From: Chloroflexota bacterium
GTDB lineage: Bacteria; Chloroflexota; Dehalococcoidia; JACPQF01
Assembly (NCBI GenBank): GCA_016190625.1
Contig: JACPQF010000089.1
Location: forward strand, 1 to 61,655
Direction of reading: 5' to 3'
DNA length: 61,655 bases
Under the pieces are notes generated by a model. It was given only the letters and a program-made list of their open reading frames with translations. It was not told where the DNA came from and searched no databases. The translations under genes were made by a program, and so were the position numbers. Positions within the stretch are counted from its first letter, which is position 1; each line of letters begins with the position of its first letter. Below are positions 7,715 through 16,482 of the stretch, in pieces.

Positions 7715-9060
7715 GACTGGGTCTCCTTCCCGGAAACAGCCTTGGCCAGCCGCATCTCCAGCGCCCGGGCGTGCGCCGTCAGGCCCTCGGCCTTCGCAAT
7801 GGCGGCGGCAGCCGGACCGGCTCGCCGCATTATCTCCTCGTTCACCGCCACCAGACTGATCACCTTGACGAAATCGGCCAGATTGAGGGGCGAGCTAAAC
7901 CGCGCCGTCCCACCGGTGGGCATCACGTGGCTCGGGCCGGCCGCGTAATCGCCCAGCGCCTCCGACGACGACTCGCCGAGGAAAATGCCGCCGGCGTTCC
8001 GGACCTTGCCGAGGTAGGATGGGCCTTCCCGCACCGTGAGGCAAAGATGCTCGGGCCCGTATTCGTTGGCCAACTGGATCGCCTCGTCGATGCTGGCAGC
8101 CACCACAATGGCGCCCTGGCGATCGAGCGATTGACGAGCAATCTCCCGCCGGGGCAGGTCCACCAGTTGCCGCTCCACTTCTTCGTCCACCAGTCGGGCG
8201 AAGTCGCGGGACGTGGTGATCAGGAGGGCGGAGGCCAGGGGGTCATGCTCCGCCTGGGCCAGCATGTCGGCGGCGCAGAGCGCGGGATCGGCGCTGTCGT
8301 CGGCGATTATCAGCGTCTCGGTCGGCCCCGGCAGAGCGTCGATGCCTACCACGCCGAAAACCTTCCGCTTGGCCAGAACCACGAAGATGTTCCCCGGCCC
8401 GAGGATCTTGTCGACCCGCGGCACCGATTCCGTGCCGTAGGCCAGGGCGGCCACCGCCTGGGCGCCGCCGAGGCGAAAGACCCGGTCCACGCCGGCCAGG
8501 TCCGCCGCCACGAGAATAGACGCCGGCACCTTCCCGTCCGCCTTTGGCGGCGTGGTCAGGACCACCTCCTCGACGCCGGCCACCTTCGCCGGAATGGCCG
8601 TCATGAGCACCGTGGAAGGGTAGGCGGCCGTGCCGCCGGGAACGTAAAGCCCGACGCGCGCCAGGGGCCGCACGATCTGTCCCAGGGCGCCCTCAGAGAA
8701 ATCGACCCAGCCCTGGACCCGCTGCTTTAGGTGGAAATCGCGTATCCGCCCGGCCGCCGTTTTCAGGGCCGAGAGCAATGCCTCGTCGACCTCGGCAGAG
8801 GCGGCGGCGATCTCGTCGCGAGAAACCTCGAAGCTGCCTATTCTGGCGCCGTCGATGCGGAGGCTGAGGTCTCTCAGGGCTTCGTCGCCAGACTGGCGGA
8901 CGTAGGCGATGATCCTATCTACTACTTGATCGGCGGTTAGGTCCTCGCCGAAGGTCTCCCTCACCCGCTGCTTGCCCATCGGGCTGAGCTCTGCCTCCTC
9001 GAACGGCTTGCGGCGGAGAACGGTGGACCGGGCGGCGTTTACGTCGTCGATAATCCTCAT
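7711..9060 (-). CDS. hisD: Histidinol dehydrogenase
   Basis: NAD- and zinc-dependent enzyme oxidising L-histidinol to L-histidine in two steps (EC 1.1.1.23). The 449-residue protein has the family motifs GPGNIFVVLAKRKVFGVVGID, GPTETLIIADD, the QAEHDPLA zinc/catalytic segment and EHLCLTV. A typical-length protein. About 100 nt separate it from hisG upstream, and that gap carries a small GGGCGAGC hairpin (9097-9115). It overlaps hisC by 4 nt. Confidence 0.96.
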   Translation of the reverse strand: MRIIDDVNAARSTVLRRKPFEEAELSPMGKQRVRETFGEDLTADQVVDRIIAYVRQSGDEALRDLSLRIDGARIGSFEVSRDEIAAASAEVDEALLSALKTAAGRIRDFHLKQRVQGWVDFSEGALGQIVRPLARVGLYVPGGTAAYPSTVLMTAIPAKVAGVEEVVLTTPPKADGKVPASILVAADLAGVDRVFRLGGAQAVAALAYGTESVPRVDKILGPGNIFVVLAKRKVFGVVGIDALPGPTETLIIADDSADPALCAADMLAQAEHDPLASALLITTSRDFARLVDEEVERQLVDLPRREIARQSLDRQGAIVVAASIDEAIQLANEYGPEHLCLTVREGPSYLGKVRNAGGIFLGESSSEALGDYAAGPSHVMPTGGTARFSSPLNLADFVKVISLVAVNEEIMRRAGPAAAAIAKAEGLTAHARALEMRLAKAVSGKETQS

Positions 9061-9096
9061 TTCTCAATCCAATCGCGTTGTTCAGGTCGCGACATT

Positions 9097-9115
9097 GGGC
9101 GAGCGCCGCTCGCCC
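9097..9115. repeat. Short palindromic repeat in the his operon
   Basis: A perfect hairpin: GGGCGAGC, loop gcc, GCTCGCCC, followed by CCTAC. It belongs to the same loose family as the GTAGGGGCGA hairpins elsewhere in this window. It lies between hisG and hisD and may affect mRNA stability; no U-run follows. Confidence 0.7.
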
Positions 9116-9159
9116 CTACAGGACGGATCGTCAAATCCTCCACCTGGGTCGCACCGGCA

Positions 9160-10206
9160 TTAACCTCTTCCACCGCTTGCCTCCACGGCATCTTGAACGA
9201 GCTGGGGTGGCTTGAGGGCGGCAAGGAGCTTCCTGTAGGCGCCGCACTCGGTCTCGAAAATGTAGCGCGCTGGCACGACCGTGATGCCACTGCCGCCGAT
9301 CTGGCGGAGGTGGCCGATGGTCGAGAGCAACTGGCCGATCTTCACCACGATAGTCACCGCATACCAATCGTCCTGGCCCTCGAACTTGCTGTAGACTTTG
9401 GCGATGGTGGGACCCTGTATGCCCGCCAGCTCGGGACAGGTGAGCACGTGGCCCGCCACTGCCTCGGGCGAGATGCCGCGCAGGTTGGCGGTGACGCTGA
9501 GGTAGGCGCTGGCCCGCATTTTCGCTTCGATCTGCTCCAGCAGAACGCTCATGGCGGCGAGCTTGGCGGAATCGCCCCGCAGCAGGCGAGAATTGCCTAT
9601 CAGGCAGGCCTGAGTGCGAAATATGGTTCCCCCGATTATCGTCTTCAGGTGGTTCTCCCTTAACGTGGTCCCGGTCTCGGTCAGGTCGGCGATGATCTCG
9701 GCGTACCCCATGGAAGGGGCAGCCTCAAAGGCGCCCTGGGCGTGGACGAGAGTGAAGTGATTGATGCCTTTCGCGTAGAGGAAAGACTGGACCAGGCGCG
9801 GATACTTGGTGGCCAGGCGCAGCTCCCTGCCCTTTTCCTTGAAGCTGAGGGAAAGGTCGGCCACATCGGCGATGGACGAGACGTCGATCCAGCCATCGGG
9901 CACGGCAACCACGAGGTCGCAACGAGCGTAGCCGAGGTCGCCAAGGACCACCATGATGTCGCTGCCCTCGCGGCTGTACTCGTGAACCGTGTCCAGGCCC
10001 GTGATCCCGACGTCGGCGCTGCCCTCTGCGACTTTGTCGGCGATGTCCGCCGCCCTTTGGAACAGCACGACAGTATCGGGGAGAGCCGGCATCGTCGCCA
10101 CGTACTGCCTGGCGTTTGGCCGCTCGACCTGCAAGCCGCAGGCGGCAAGAAAGCCCAGCGTGGGCTCCTCCATGTTCCCCTTGCTAGGCAGGGCAAATCG
10201 CAACAT
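9160..10206 (-). CDS. hisG: ATP phosphoribosyltransferase, long form
   Basis: First committed step of histidine biosynthesis: condenses ATP with PRPP (EC 2.4.2.17). The N-terminal catalytic part begins LRFALPSKGNMEEP and includes DVGITGLDTVHEY, and the PRPP loop region LTETGTTLRENHLK. The C-terminal portion from about residue 260 (GPTIAKVYSKF...GGSGITVVPARYIF) matches the HisG regulatory domain, so this long form should not need HisZ. At 348 residues it is longer than the usual 290-300. It overlaps the 3' end of the HisRS-like gene by 23 nt. Confidence 0.94.
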   Translation of the reverse strand: MLRFALPSKGNMEEPTLGFLAACGLQVERPNARQYVATMPALPDTVVLFQRAADIADKVAEGSADVGITGLDTVHEYSREGSDIMVVLGDLGYARCDLVVAVPDGWIDVSSIADVADLSLSFKEKGRELRLATKYPRLVQSFLYAKGINHFTLVHAQGAFEAAPSMGYAEIIADLTETGTTLRENHLKTIIGGTIFRTQACLIGNSRLLRGDSAKLAAMSVLLEQIEAKMRASAYLSVTANLRGISPEAVAGHVLTCPELAGIQGPTIAKVYSKFEGQDDWYAVTIVVKIGQLLSTIGHLRQIGGSGITVVPARYIFETECGAYRKLLAALKPPQLVQDAVEASGGRG

Positions 10207-11680
10207 GCTTTTCCTCTCCCGTGGCCATGTCTTTCACGAGGTAAAGGCCGGGTTCGCTACCGTTATCGGATACTATGACCACCCTCCGTATCCCCCGGCG
10301 GTTGGCGTAGCCCAGATTCGACTTCACCGACCGCCCCCGCGCGTCCACTTCCACCACCTTGCCGTCCCGGCGGAGCGACTCTGCCACCTGCAACGCTCTT
10401 CCCTGAAGGCTGGCATCGGCCGCGATGACGAGGGTATCGGTCGCCGGCGTCCTGCCCTGGAACGGAGTTCTCTTTTCCGCCGCCAGCGCTTCGGCCAGGC
10501 GCTCGAGACCAAAGGCGAAGCCCAGGGCGGGAACGTCCTCTCTGGCCCCCGTAGCCCGCGCCAGACCGTCGTAGCGACCGCCGCCGCAGACCTGCAACCC
10601 CGCCGGCAAATCGGCGTGGTGTATCTCGAACACCATGCCGGTGTAGTAGGCCAGACCCCGGGCCAAGCCGAAATCGACCTCGACCTTCGACTCGTCGCCC
10701 AGGCACTCGACCACAAGATCTACGGCCGTCCTGAGAGCTTCCAGACTGGAGGGATCGAGGTCGAACTGCGCCGTGAGCGCTCGCGCTTTGGCGAAGGCGC
10801 TGGCCGGCGAGCCCTTTATGCGCGCCAGCCGGGCGATGAAGTCGAGGGCGGTGCCGATCCGCTCAGCCTGGTCGCTTCCCCGCAGCTTCTTCATGAATCT
10901 ATCGACGATCTCCTCAGGGTCGCGACTGCCGCCGAACTCGAGGTTCATGCTGGAGAGCAGGCCGCGCACGACCAGCCTCGCCTGGCCCTCGTCGAGGAGG
11001 CCGAGGAGAGACTTCAGCTCGGGGTCTAACTCTTCGGAGCCCAGCAGCCCGAGCTCGCTTAGGCGGAGCTTGACGTTTTCCGTGCCCTTGCTTCTCTTGC
11101 TCAGATCTTCGAGGCTCGACAGCAAGAACGTCCTCACCCTTTCCGACAGGCGAAGATGCTCGAGAAACTGGAGGATCACTCCCACGTGGCCGACCACGAC
11201 CCGGAACCTTTCCAGCCCCAGCGCCTGAAGGGCACGACAGGCGAGCAGCAGAACCTCGGCGTCCGCCGGCGGACCCGAGCCGCCGATGAGCTCGACGCCC
11301 TGCTGGGTGAACTGGCGGTAGCGCGATCGCTGGGGTCGCTCGTAGCGGAAGACCGGCCCCTCGTAGTACCAGCGAAGGGGCAGGGGCAGGCTCTGGCCCC
11401 GCTCGACAAAGAGTCTGATTACCGAAGCGGTAAACTCGGGTCTCAGGCTTACCTGGCGACCGCTCTGGTCGGTAAACGAGTAGAGCTTGGCCACCACGTC
11501 GCTGCCCGACTTACGTGAGAAAAGCTCGGTGTGCTCGAGCACGGGAACCTCGACGCCTTCATAGCCGTAGGATTCATAGCAGCGGGCCAGCGTATCCCGG
11601 AGAAATCGCCTAAGCCGGTGCTGCTCACCTGCGATATCATTCGTGCCCTTGATCCGCTCCACCGCGCCTCTTGCGCTCAT
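10184..11680 (-). CDS. hisS: HisRS-family protein (HisS or HisZ-like), first gene of the his operon
   Basis: Class II aminoacyl-tRNA synthetase core. LRPEFT near residue 80, motif 2 FRYERPQRSRYRQF, GGGRYDGL and motif 3 GFAFGLERL are all present, and a C-terminal anticodon-binding-like domain (about 405-498) is retained. These features favour a true histidyl-tRNA synthetase. However, the strongly conserved RGLDYY motif reads RGLAYY, and the gene sits at the head of the his operon, where HisZ is often found. A long-form HisG argues against a need for HisZ. I favour HisS or a paralogue, with HisZ as the alternative. ATG start at 11680 lies about 23 nt from a predicted transcription start. Confidence 0.8.
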   Translation of the reverse strand: MSARGAVERIKGTNDIAGEQHRLRRFLRDTLARCYESYGYEGVEVPVLEHTELFSRKSGSDVVAKLYSFTDQSGRQVSLRPEFTASVIRLFVERGQSLPLPLRWYYEGPVFRYERPQRSRYRQFTQQGVELIGGSGPPADAEVLLLACRALQALGLERFRVVVGHVGVILQFLEHLRLSERVRTFLLSSLEDLSKRSKGTENVKLRLSELGLLGSEELDPELKSLLGLLDEGQARLVVRGLLSSMNLEFGGSRDPEEIVDRFMKKLRGSDQAERIGTALDFIARLARIKGSPASAFAKARALTAQFDLDPSSLEALRTAVDLVVECLGDESKVEVDFGLARGLAYYTGMVFEIHHADLPAGLQVCGGGRYDGLARATGAREDVPALGFAFGLERLAEALAAEKRTPFQGRTPATDTLVIAADASLQGRALQVAESLRRDGKVVEVDARGRSVKSNLGYANRRGIRRVVIVSDNGSEPGLYLVKDMATGEEKHVAICPA

Positions 11681-11709
11681 CTGCGTCTTCCTGACCTTAA
11701 GTTAGCGCT

Positions 11710-11739
11710 ATTCTACACTAATGCCCCCACTTCCTTCAA
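11710..11739 (-). promoter_or_regulatory. his operon promoter
   Basis: Minus-strand TTGAAG (11734-11739), 18-nt spacer, TAGAAT (11710-11715). The short leader leaves no room for a T-box or a leader peptide. It is back to back with the nfeD promoter. Confidence 0.55.
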
Positions 11740-11742
11740 CGT

Positions 11743-11771
11743 TTGTAAATGCCAGGCTTATCGGCTATAAT
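11743..11771 (+). promoter_or_regulatory. nfeD-slipin promoter
   Basis: Plus-strand TTGTAA (11743-11748), 17-nt spacer, perfect TATAAT (11766-11771). The predicted start near 11778 rules out the upstream ATG at 11749 as the translation start of the downstream gene. Confidence 0.65.
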
Positions 11772-11829
11772 AAACTCGCATTCGCCGCTTGACATCGCTC
11801 GCGAGCCAAGAAAGGATCAGTCTCATCCG

Positions 11830-13197
11830 TTGTTCTCCCACACGAAACCGCGACTAGCTGCAAGGGTACGGGCGGGCATGGTGCCTTGGGGGCTGTTAGG
11901 CATCGTCGTGCTCGCTCTAATCTCGGTCCTGGCTGCGCCGGCCCGGGCGGAGAGTGATCCGCGAATCTATGTCCTGACGATTCAGGGTGTGATCAATCCA
12001 GTGGCTGCCCGCTACGTCGACCGCGGTCTTAGCACCGCGGCGGCCAACGATGCGAGTCTAGTGGTCATCCGTCTCGATACTCCCGGCGGCATGGATTCCT
12101 CGATGCGGGAGATAGTCCAGAAGATCGTGAACTCCCGCGTTCCCGTGGCGGTATACGTCTCTCCTGCCGGTGGCAGAGCAGCCTCGGCTGGCACTTTCAT
12201 CGTCATGGCAGGTCACATCGCCGTCATGGCGCCCAACACGGCCATCGGCGCCGCCCACCCGGTAAACAGCAAGGGCGAGGACATCCAGGGCAGCATGGGC
12301 GATAAGGTGTTGAACGACGCCGTGGCCTACATCAAGAGCCTGGCGAGCCAAAGAGACCGCAACGCCGAGTGGGCCGAGGCGGCCGTGCGCGGAAGCGTGT
12401 CGTCCACCGAAAGAGAGGCGCAGCGTCTCAACGTAATCGACTTCGTGGCTCCCGACCTCGACACCCTAATTGCCAACGTCGACGGGAAGATGATCCAGCT
12501 AATGACCGGCCCCACGGTGCTCCACACCAAGGGCCTCGAGGTGGTGTACGTCGATCAGAATCTCGTCGAGCGTTTCATGTACCTTATCAGCGACCCCACT
12601 ATTGCCTACCTGCTCATGGCGGTTGCCCTTCTCGGCCTGCTCCTCGAGCTGGCTAGCCCCGGCACAATCGTGCCGGGAGTCGCGGGCGGCCTGGCCTTCG
12701 TGCTAGCGCTGTTCTCCCTGGGCATGCTGCCCATCAACCTGACGGGCGTTCTTCTAATTGTCCTTGCCTTCGTACTCTTCATCGCCGAAATCAAAGTGGT
12801 GAGCCACGGCGTGCTCACGCTGGGCGGGGTGATCGCTCTGGCCGTCGGCTCATTTATGCTAATCGATACCAGCAGCGCCTCTGGCATATCCATCTCTCGT
12901 CCGGTGATCGTCGCCGTGGTAGTGACCATTACGGCCTTCTTCGGTATCGCCGTCAGAGCAGCCGCCCAGTTGCGCCACCGCAAGGCTAGCACGGGGATGG
13001 AGGCCATCGGAGGGAAAATCGGGGTGGCTCGCACCGCCGTGAACCCGACGGGAATGGTGTTTCTCGACGGCGAGCTTTGGACGGCCAGCACAAGCGGAGA
13101 GCCGGTTTCTCCGGGCGACAAGGTCAAGGTCGTGGCTGTAAACGGCCTCACTTTAGAGGTCGTGGGAATACGGCAGGAAGGAGATTCAAATGTCTGA
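11830..13197 (+). CDS. nfeD: NfeD-family membrane serine protease (ClpP-like)
   Basis: A membrane-bound protease of the STOPP/NfeD1b type. After a signal peptide ending APARA comes a ClpP/SppA-like domain with [10 protein letters not shown] and [11 protein letters not shown] (nucleophile Ser) near residues 80-140. Then come four or five transmembrane segments (about 255-375) and a C-terminal OB-fold NfeD domain (about 385-450). NfeD proteases cut and support partner stomatins; the slipin gene follows with an 8-nt overlap. The start is uncertain: ATG 11749 precedes the promoter, so I chose TTG 11830, which gives a positively charged n-region; ATG 11878 is the alternative. Confidence 0.88.
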   Translation: MFSHTKPRLAARVRAGMVPWGLLGIVVLALISVLAAPARAESDPRIYVLTIQGVINPVAARYVDRGLSTAAANDASLVVIRLDTPGGMDSSMREIVQKIVNSRVPVAVYVSPAGGRAASAGTFIVMAGHIAVMAPNTAIGAAHPVNSKGEDIQGSMGDKVLNDAVAYIKSLASQRDRNAEWAEAAVRGSVSSTEREAQRLNVIDFVAPDLDTLIANVDGKMIQLMTGPTVLHTKGLEVVYVDQNLVERFMYLISDPTIAYLLMAVALLGLLLELASPGTIVPGVAGGLAFVLALFSLGMLPINLTGVLLIVLAFVLFIAEIKVVSHGVLTLGGVIALAVGSFMLIDTSSASGISISRPVIVAVVVTITAFFGIAVRAAAQLRHRKASTGMEAIGGKIGVARTAVNPTGMVFLDGELWTASTSGEPVSPGDKVKVVAVNGLTLEVVGIRQEGDSNV

Positions 13198-13963
13198 GGC
13201 GCTTAACACCGTGGCATGCGTGGTCGGCGTAATAGTCCTGCTGGCCATCCTGTTTCTGGCATCGGCGGTCAAGATTGTTCAGGAATACGAGCGGGGCGTG
13301 ATCTTTCGCCTGGGTCGGCTGGTGGGAGCGCGGGGACCGGGGCTCTTTCTGATCATACCGATCATGGAGCGCATGATGAAGGTGGATCTGCGGACCATCA
13401 CCATGGAGGTGCCCCCTCAGGAGGTGATTACCAAGGACAACGTGACCGTCAAGGTGAATGCCGTGGTGTACTTCCGGGTAGTCGACCCCGAGCGGGCCGT
13501 GGTGAGGGTTCTCGACTACATCAGAGCTACATCCCAGATCGCCCAGACCACCCTCCGGAGCGTCCTCGGCCAGTCGGACCTCGACGAGCTGTTGTCTCAT
13601 CGGGAGGAGATCAACCAGAAGCTCCAGAAGATCATCGACGAACAGACGGAGCCTTGGGGGGTAAAGGTCAGCGTGGTCGAGGTCAAGGACGTGGAGTTGC
13701 CTCAATCCATGCAGAGGGCAATGGCTCGTCAGGCTGAAGCCGAACGGGAGAAGCGGGCCAAGATCATCCACGCCGAGGGCGAGCTCCAGGCGTCCGAGAA
13801 ACTGGCCGAGGCGGCACATGTTCTGGCGACTGAGACCTCAGCCCTCCAACTCAGGTTCCTGCAGACCCTCACCGAGATTTCGGCGGAGAAGAACTCCACC
13901 ATAATCTTCCCCGTGCCGATCGATCTCATGACACCTTTCATAAAGGGCATTGGGAAGGACTAG
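13190..13963 (+). CDS. Slipin / stomatin-like SPFH protein
   Basis: A 257-residue prokaryotic stomatin homologue. One N-terminal membrane segment (residues 5-28) is followed by the SPFH/band 7 domain ([42 protein letters not shown]). A coiled-coil region (about 190-235) ends in the oligomerisation tail FPVPIDL. Such proteins form large membrane scaffolds. It overlaps nfeD, the classic partner pair conserved in many bacteria and archaea. Confidence 0.95.
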   Translation: MSEALNTVACVVGVIVLLAILFLASAVKIVQEYERGVIFRLGRLVGARGPGLFLIIPIMERMMKVDLRTITMEVPPQEVITKDNVTVKVNAVVYFRVVDPERAVVRVLDYIRATSQIAQTTLRSVLGQSDLDELLSHREEINQKLQKIIDEQTEPWGVKVSVVEVKDVELPQSMQRAMARQAEAEREKRAKIIHAEGELQASEKLAEAAHVLATETSALQLRFLQTLTEISAEKNSTIIFPVPIDLMTPFIKGIGKD

Positions 13964-14020
13964 GGGCCAGAAAGCTGTAGCGATCCAACAAACGACAAAC
14001 TCCTGGCAGTTGCTTCGCCT

Positions 14021-14047
14021 CCTCAGCCTGCGTCGAGCAGGCTGAGG
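14021..14047. terminator. Hairpin between slipin and birA genes
   Basis: A perfect 10-bp stem, CCTCAGCCTG and CAGGCTGAGG, with a 7-nt loop, 58 nt after the slipin stop. No U-run follows, so termination would not be classic intrinsic; it may be an mRNA-end stabiliser. The rest of the 229-nt gap shows nothing recognisable. Confidence 0.5.
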
Positions 14048-14192
14048 AACGATGGAGCCGTGCCGCTAGAGGACTGCGAAGGCGTTTGGGCCGAGGCAGT
14101 GCCAGAAATGGATCTTATTGGCGTCGTAAAAAGACGCGACGGCACAAAACTCTCATTCCCTTTGTGCCTTTGTGTTTTCGTACCCCCGCCCG

Positions 14193-14975
14193 CTAAGCGC
14201 GCAAGGTGACGTCGCCGGCGAGAATCTGCGCCGTGGTGCCGTCGGCGCGCCGGAGCAGCAGCCGGCCATCCTTGTCCACGGCCTCGGCGTAGCCCTCCTC
14301 GATCCGGTCCACACCAGTCACTCTAATCCAGCGACCGATGGTTTCCAGCCTCTCCTGCCACTCGCGCTGGATGGGTTCTCCCCGTCTGACGGCCAGGTAA
14401 TAGGCCTCGAAGTGCTGGAGAAGACTGCGAAGAACTGACAGGCGGGATACCGGCAGGCCGACCTCCGTCATGAGGCTAGTCGCCATCGAGGCGATCTCCG
14501 AAAAGGGGCTGACGTCGAAATTGACGTTCAAGCCTATGCCGACGGTAGTGTACTCCACCGTTTCCCCTCGCACGTCGCTCTCGAGAAGGATGCCGCACAC
14601 CTTCCGCCCGGCGACGAGGACGTCGTTGGGCCATTTTATCTTGGCCGTCAGATTGGTGGTTTCCTCGACGGCGCGCACCACGGCCAGAGAGGCGGCGATG
14701 GTAAGCTTCGGCAGATCGGACAATCGGGGTCGCAGGAGAACCGCCAGCAGGATGCTGGAACCGGGCGGGGCGATCCACGATCTTTGCAGCCGGCCCCTGC
14801 CGGCGATCTGCTCGTCCGCCACCACGATGGCTCCCTCGGGAGCGCCCTCGCGGGCGAGCTGCTTGGCGACCTCCATCGTCGAGCCGATGCAAGGGTAGCA
14901 TGCCACTTGGCGGCCCATGAATCTGGTCGCCAGTCCGCTGGTAATGGAGCTAAAAGTTAGATCGTCGCCGGTCAC
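14193..14975 (-). CDS. birA: Biotin-[acetyl-CoA-carboxylase] ligase, monofunctional
   Basis: Joins biotin to a lysine of biotin carboxyl carrier proteins via biotinyl-AMP (EC 6.3.4.15). The catalytic core carries ADEQIAGRGRLQRSW (biotinyl-AMP loop, residues 53-67), IKWPNDV and GIGLNVN. The C-terminal small domain ends DGTTAQILAGDVTLR. There is no N-terminal helix-turn-helix, so it is not a repressor. At 260 residues it matches the monofunctional form. A tiny gene and its terminator lie directly upstream. Confidence 0.94.
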   Translation of the reverse strand: MTGDDLTFSSITSGLATRFMGRQVACYPCIGSTMEVAKQLAREGAPEGAIVVADEQIAGRGRLQRSWIAPPGSSILLAVLLRPRLSDLPKLTIAASLAVVRAVEETTNLTAKIKWPNDVLVAGRKVCGILLESDVRGETVEYTTVGIGLNVNFDVSPFSEIASMATSLMTEVGLPVSRLSVLRSLLQHFEAYYLAVRRGEPIQREWQERLETIGRWIRVTGVDRIEEGYAEAVDKDGRLLLRRADGTTAQILAGDVTLRA

Positions 14976-15011
14976 CGTCTCAGCAGGTCCCCCCTGTCGG
15001 CGGAGATGAAA

Positions 15012-15044
15012 AAAGCCAGTCCCTCAAAAAGAAGGACTGGCTTT
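15012..15044 (-). terminator. Intrinsic terminator after the 24-codon gene
   Basis: Arms AAAGCCAGTCC and GGACTGGCTTT (11 bp) around an 11-nt loop; on the minus strand the stem is followed by a run of six U. The decamer AAGCCAGTCC of its left arm also occurs inside the small gene just upstream, so the right arm could pair with either copy. On the plus strand it could also stop transcription. Confidence 0.75.
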
Positions 15045-15063
15045 CCTTGCCAAGCCCGAAGGC

Positions 15064-15138
15064 TCAGCCCGCGCCTACCTCAGAGGTATCGCGGTGCTCG
15101 TGGACTGGCTTCGAACTTGGGCAATTATCACTTGCCAT
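15064..15138 (-). CDS. 24-residue small protein, own promoter and terminator
   Basis: A self-contained tiny transcription unit. ATG 15138 is preceded, at 6 nt spacing, by AAAGGAGGTGAT, which matches the full anti-Shine-Dalgarno complement. The peptide begins MASDNCPSSKP and ends EVGAG: hydrophilic, one Cys, two His, no membrane segment. No family is recognised. A consensus-like promoter lies 30 nt upstream and an intrinsic terminator 20 nt downstream, before birA. It could be a functional small protein, a leader peptide for birA, or a precursor peptide; no modifying enzyme is next to it. Confidence 0.55.
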   Translation of the reverse strand: MASDNCPSSKPVHEHRDTSEVGAG

Positions 15139-15167
15139 CCACATCACCTCCTTTCCTCATCGGCGTG

Positions 15168-15197
15168 ATCATAGCACAAGGCAGGGCCACGTGTCAA
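15168..15197 (-). promoter_or_regulatory. Promoter of the 24-codon gene
   Basis: Minus-strand TTGACA (15192-15197), 18-nt spacer, TATGAT (15168-15173). The predicted start near 15161 leaves a leader of about 23 nt. Confidence 0.7.
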
Positions 15198-15217
15198 TAG
15201 CAACGCAACTTCAAACG

Positions 15218-16474
15218 TTAGTACAGCACCTTTTCTTCTCTAAGGGCGCTCACCTCGTCCGCGTTTATGCCCAGCAACTCCTGACAAACCCAGTTGGTGT
15301 GCTGGCCGAGGCAGGGGGCAGGGGAGTGGAACTGGCTTGGGGTCCGGGAGAGCTTGAAGGTGTCGCCGTCGTGGACCATACGTCCGGCCTCGGGATGATC
15401 CAGATAGACCCAGTGCTTGCGGGCAGCCAACTGGGGATCCCTATCCAGCGCATCCTCCGCCGTCTGGACGACTCCGGCGGCTACGCCTACCCTCTGGAGG
15501 GTCTCCATAACCTCCTCGGGGGACAGAGAAGTGGTCCATTCTTCAACCAAACGGTTAACGTCGGCTTCCCGGGCGCGTCTGCTCTGGAAGCTGCCGAAAT
15601 CTGAGTCAGTCGCCAGAAGCTCGCGACCCATGGCCCGACATAGGCTCACCCATTCGGCGTCGGTAAACACGGTGACGGCGCACCAGCGGTCATTTCCCTT
15701 GCAGCGATAGACACCATGAGGGCAGGCGCTGGGATGCGTGTTACCGCGGCGACCCTGAACGCGGCCGTTGACGGTGTAGTCGATGATGGCGGTGCCGAGG
15801 ATCTGCGCGGTCGATTCCAACTGGGAGACCTCGATATGTTGTCCCTTGCCGGTTCTCTGGCGGTAGCGAAGGGCGGCGAGCAGGGCGACGGTAGTATGGC
15901 AGGGATTGCAGCTATAGTCGGGGAAGTTGGTGCCGGTGCTGGTAGGCAGATCGTCAGGCATGCCCGTCAGGTGGTCGATGCCGGCGAGCGACGACAAAGC
16001 GTAGCCAAAGCCCATATAGTCCCGTTGGGGCCCGACCAGGCCCAGCATGGGCAGGTCGGCCATGATTATGTCCGGCTTTATCTGTGCGAGATCCTCATAG
16101 GTAAGCTTCCACTTCTCCATGACTCTCGGCGTGAAATTGTCGATCACGATATCGCTGATTCTAACCAATCGTTTGGCTATCTCCCGGCCCCGAGGCAAAT
16201 TGAGGTCGACTTGCAGGCTCAGCTTGTTGTAATTGTAGTTGGCGAAGTAGCCGCTCAGATCGAGGCTGTTAATGGTGGTGGAGGCTGGCAGGCTGATTCC
16301 CGGCGTGCCACCGGCAAAAGGGCCATTCTGGCGAAGGCCATCAGGCTTGGCGTGTGACTCCAGCTTGATTACCTCGGCCCCGAATTGGGCAAAAAATCGG
16401 GTGATAATAGGCCCGGCGGCGTACCAAGAGAAATCGGCAATGCGGATGCCGGCGAAAGGTCGTCCTGGTATCAT
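15218..16474 (-). CDS. CaiB/BaiF family III CoA-transferase
   Basis: A family III CoA-transferase moves CoA between acyl-CoA donors and carboxylic acids through aspartyl-CoA thioester chemistry. Family marks: GIRIADFSWYAAGPIITRFFAQFGAEVIKLES near the N-terminus and the LVRISDIVIDNFTPRVMEKW segment. I place the start at ATG 16474 behind a GGGGGGAAG purine run (418 residues), because a longer frame to 16597 overlaps the upstream gene. It is the last gene of an operon with a second CoA-transferase and a solute-binding lipoprotein, so the pair may form one enzyme acting on an imported carboxylate (inference). The substrate is unknown. Confidence 0.9.
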   Translation of the reverse strand: MIPGRPFAGIRIADFSWYAAGPIITRFFAQFGAEVIKLESHAKPDGLRQNGPFAGGTPGISLPASTTINSLDLSGYFANYNYNKLSLQVDLNLPRGREIAKRLVRISDIVIDNFTPRVMEKWKLTYEDLAQIKPDIIMADLPMLGLVGPQRDYMGFGYALSSLAGIDHLTGMPDDLPTSTGTNFPDYSCNPCHTTVALLAALRYRQRTGKGQHIEVSQLESTAQILGTAIIDYTVNGRVQGRRGNTHPSACPHGVYRCKGNDRWCAVTVFTDAEWVSLCRAMGRELLATDSDFGSFQSRRAREADVNRLVEEWTTSLSPEEVMETLQRVGVAAGVVQTAEDALDRDPQLAARKHWVYLDHPEAGRMVHDGDTFKLSRTPSQFHSPAPCLGQHTNWVCQELLGINADEVSALREEKVLY

Positions 16475-16482
16475 CTTCCCCC

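Noticed and set aside
10184..11680. Clear assignment as HisZ
   Set aside because: Anticodon-binding domain and HisRS catalytic motifs are kept, and HisG is the long form that does not need HisZ.
11681..11748. T-box or leader peptide for the his operon
   Set aside because: The leader from the predicted promoter is only about 20 nt, too short for either.
13148..13819. 223-codon minus-strand frame opposite the slipin gene
   Set aside because: Antisense to a well-supported gene, His/Leu-rich shadow composition.
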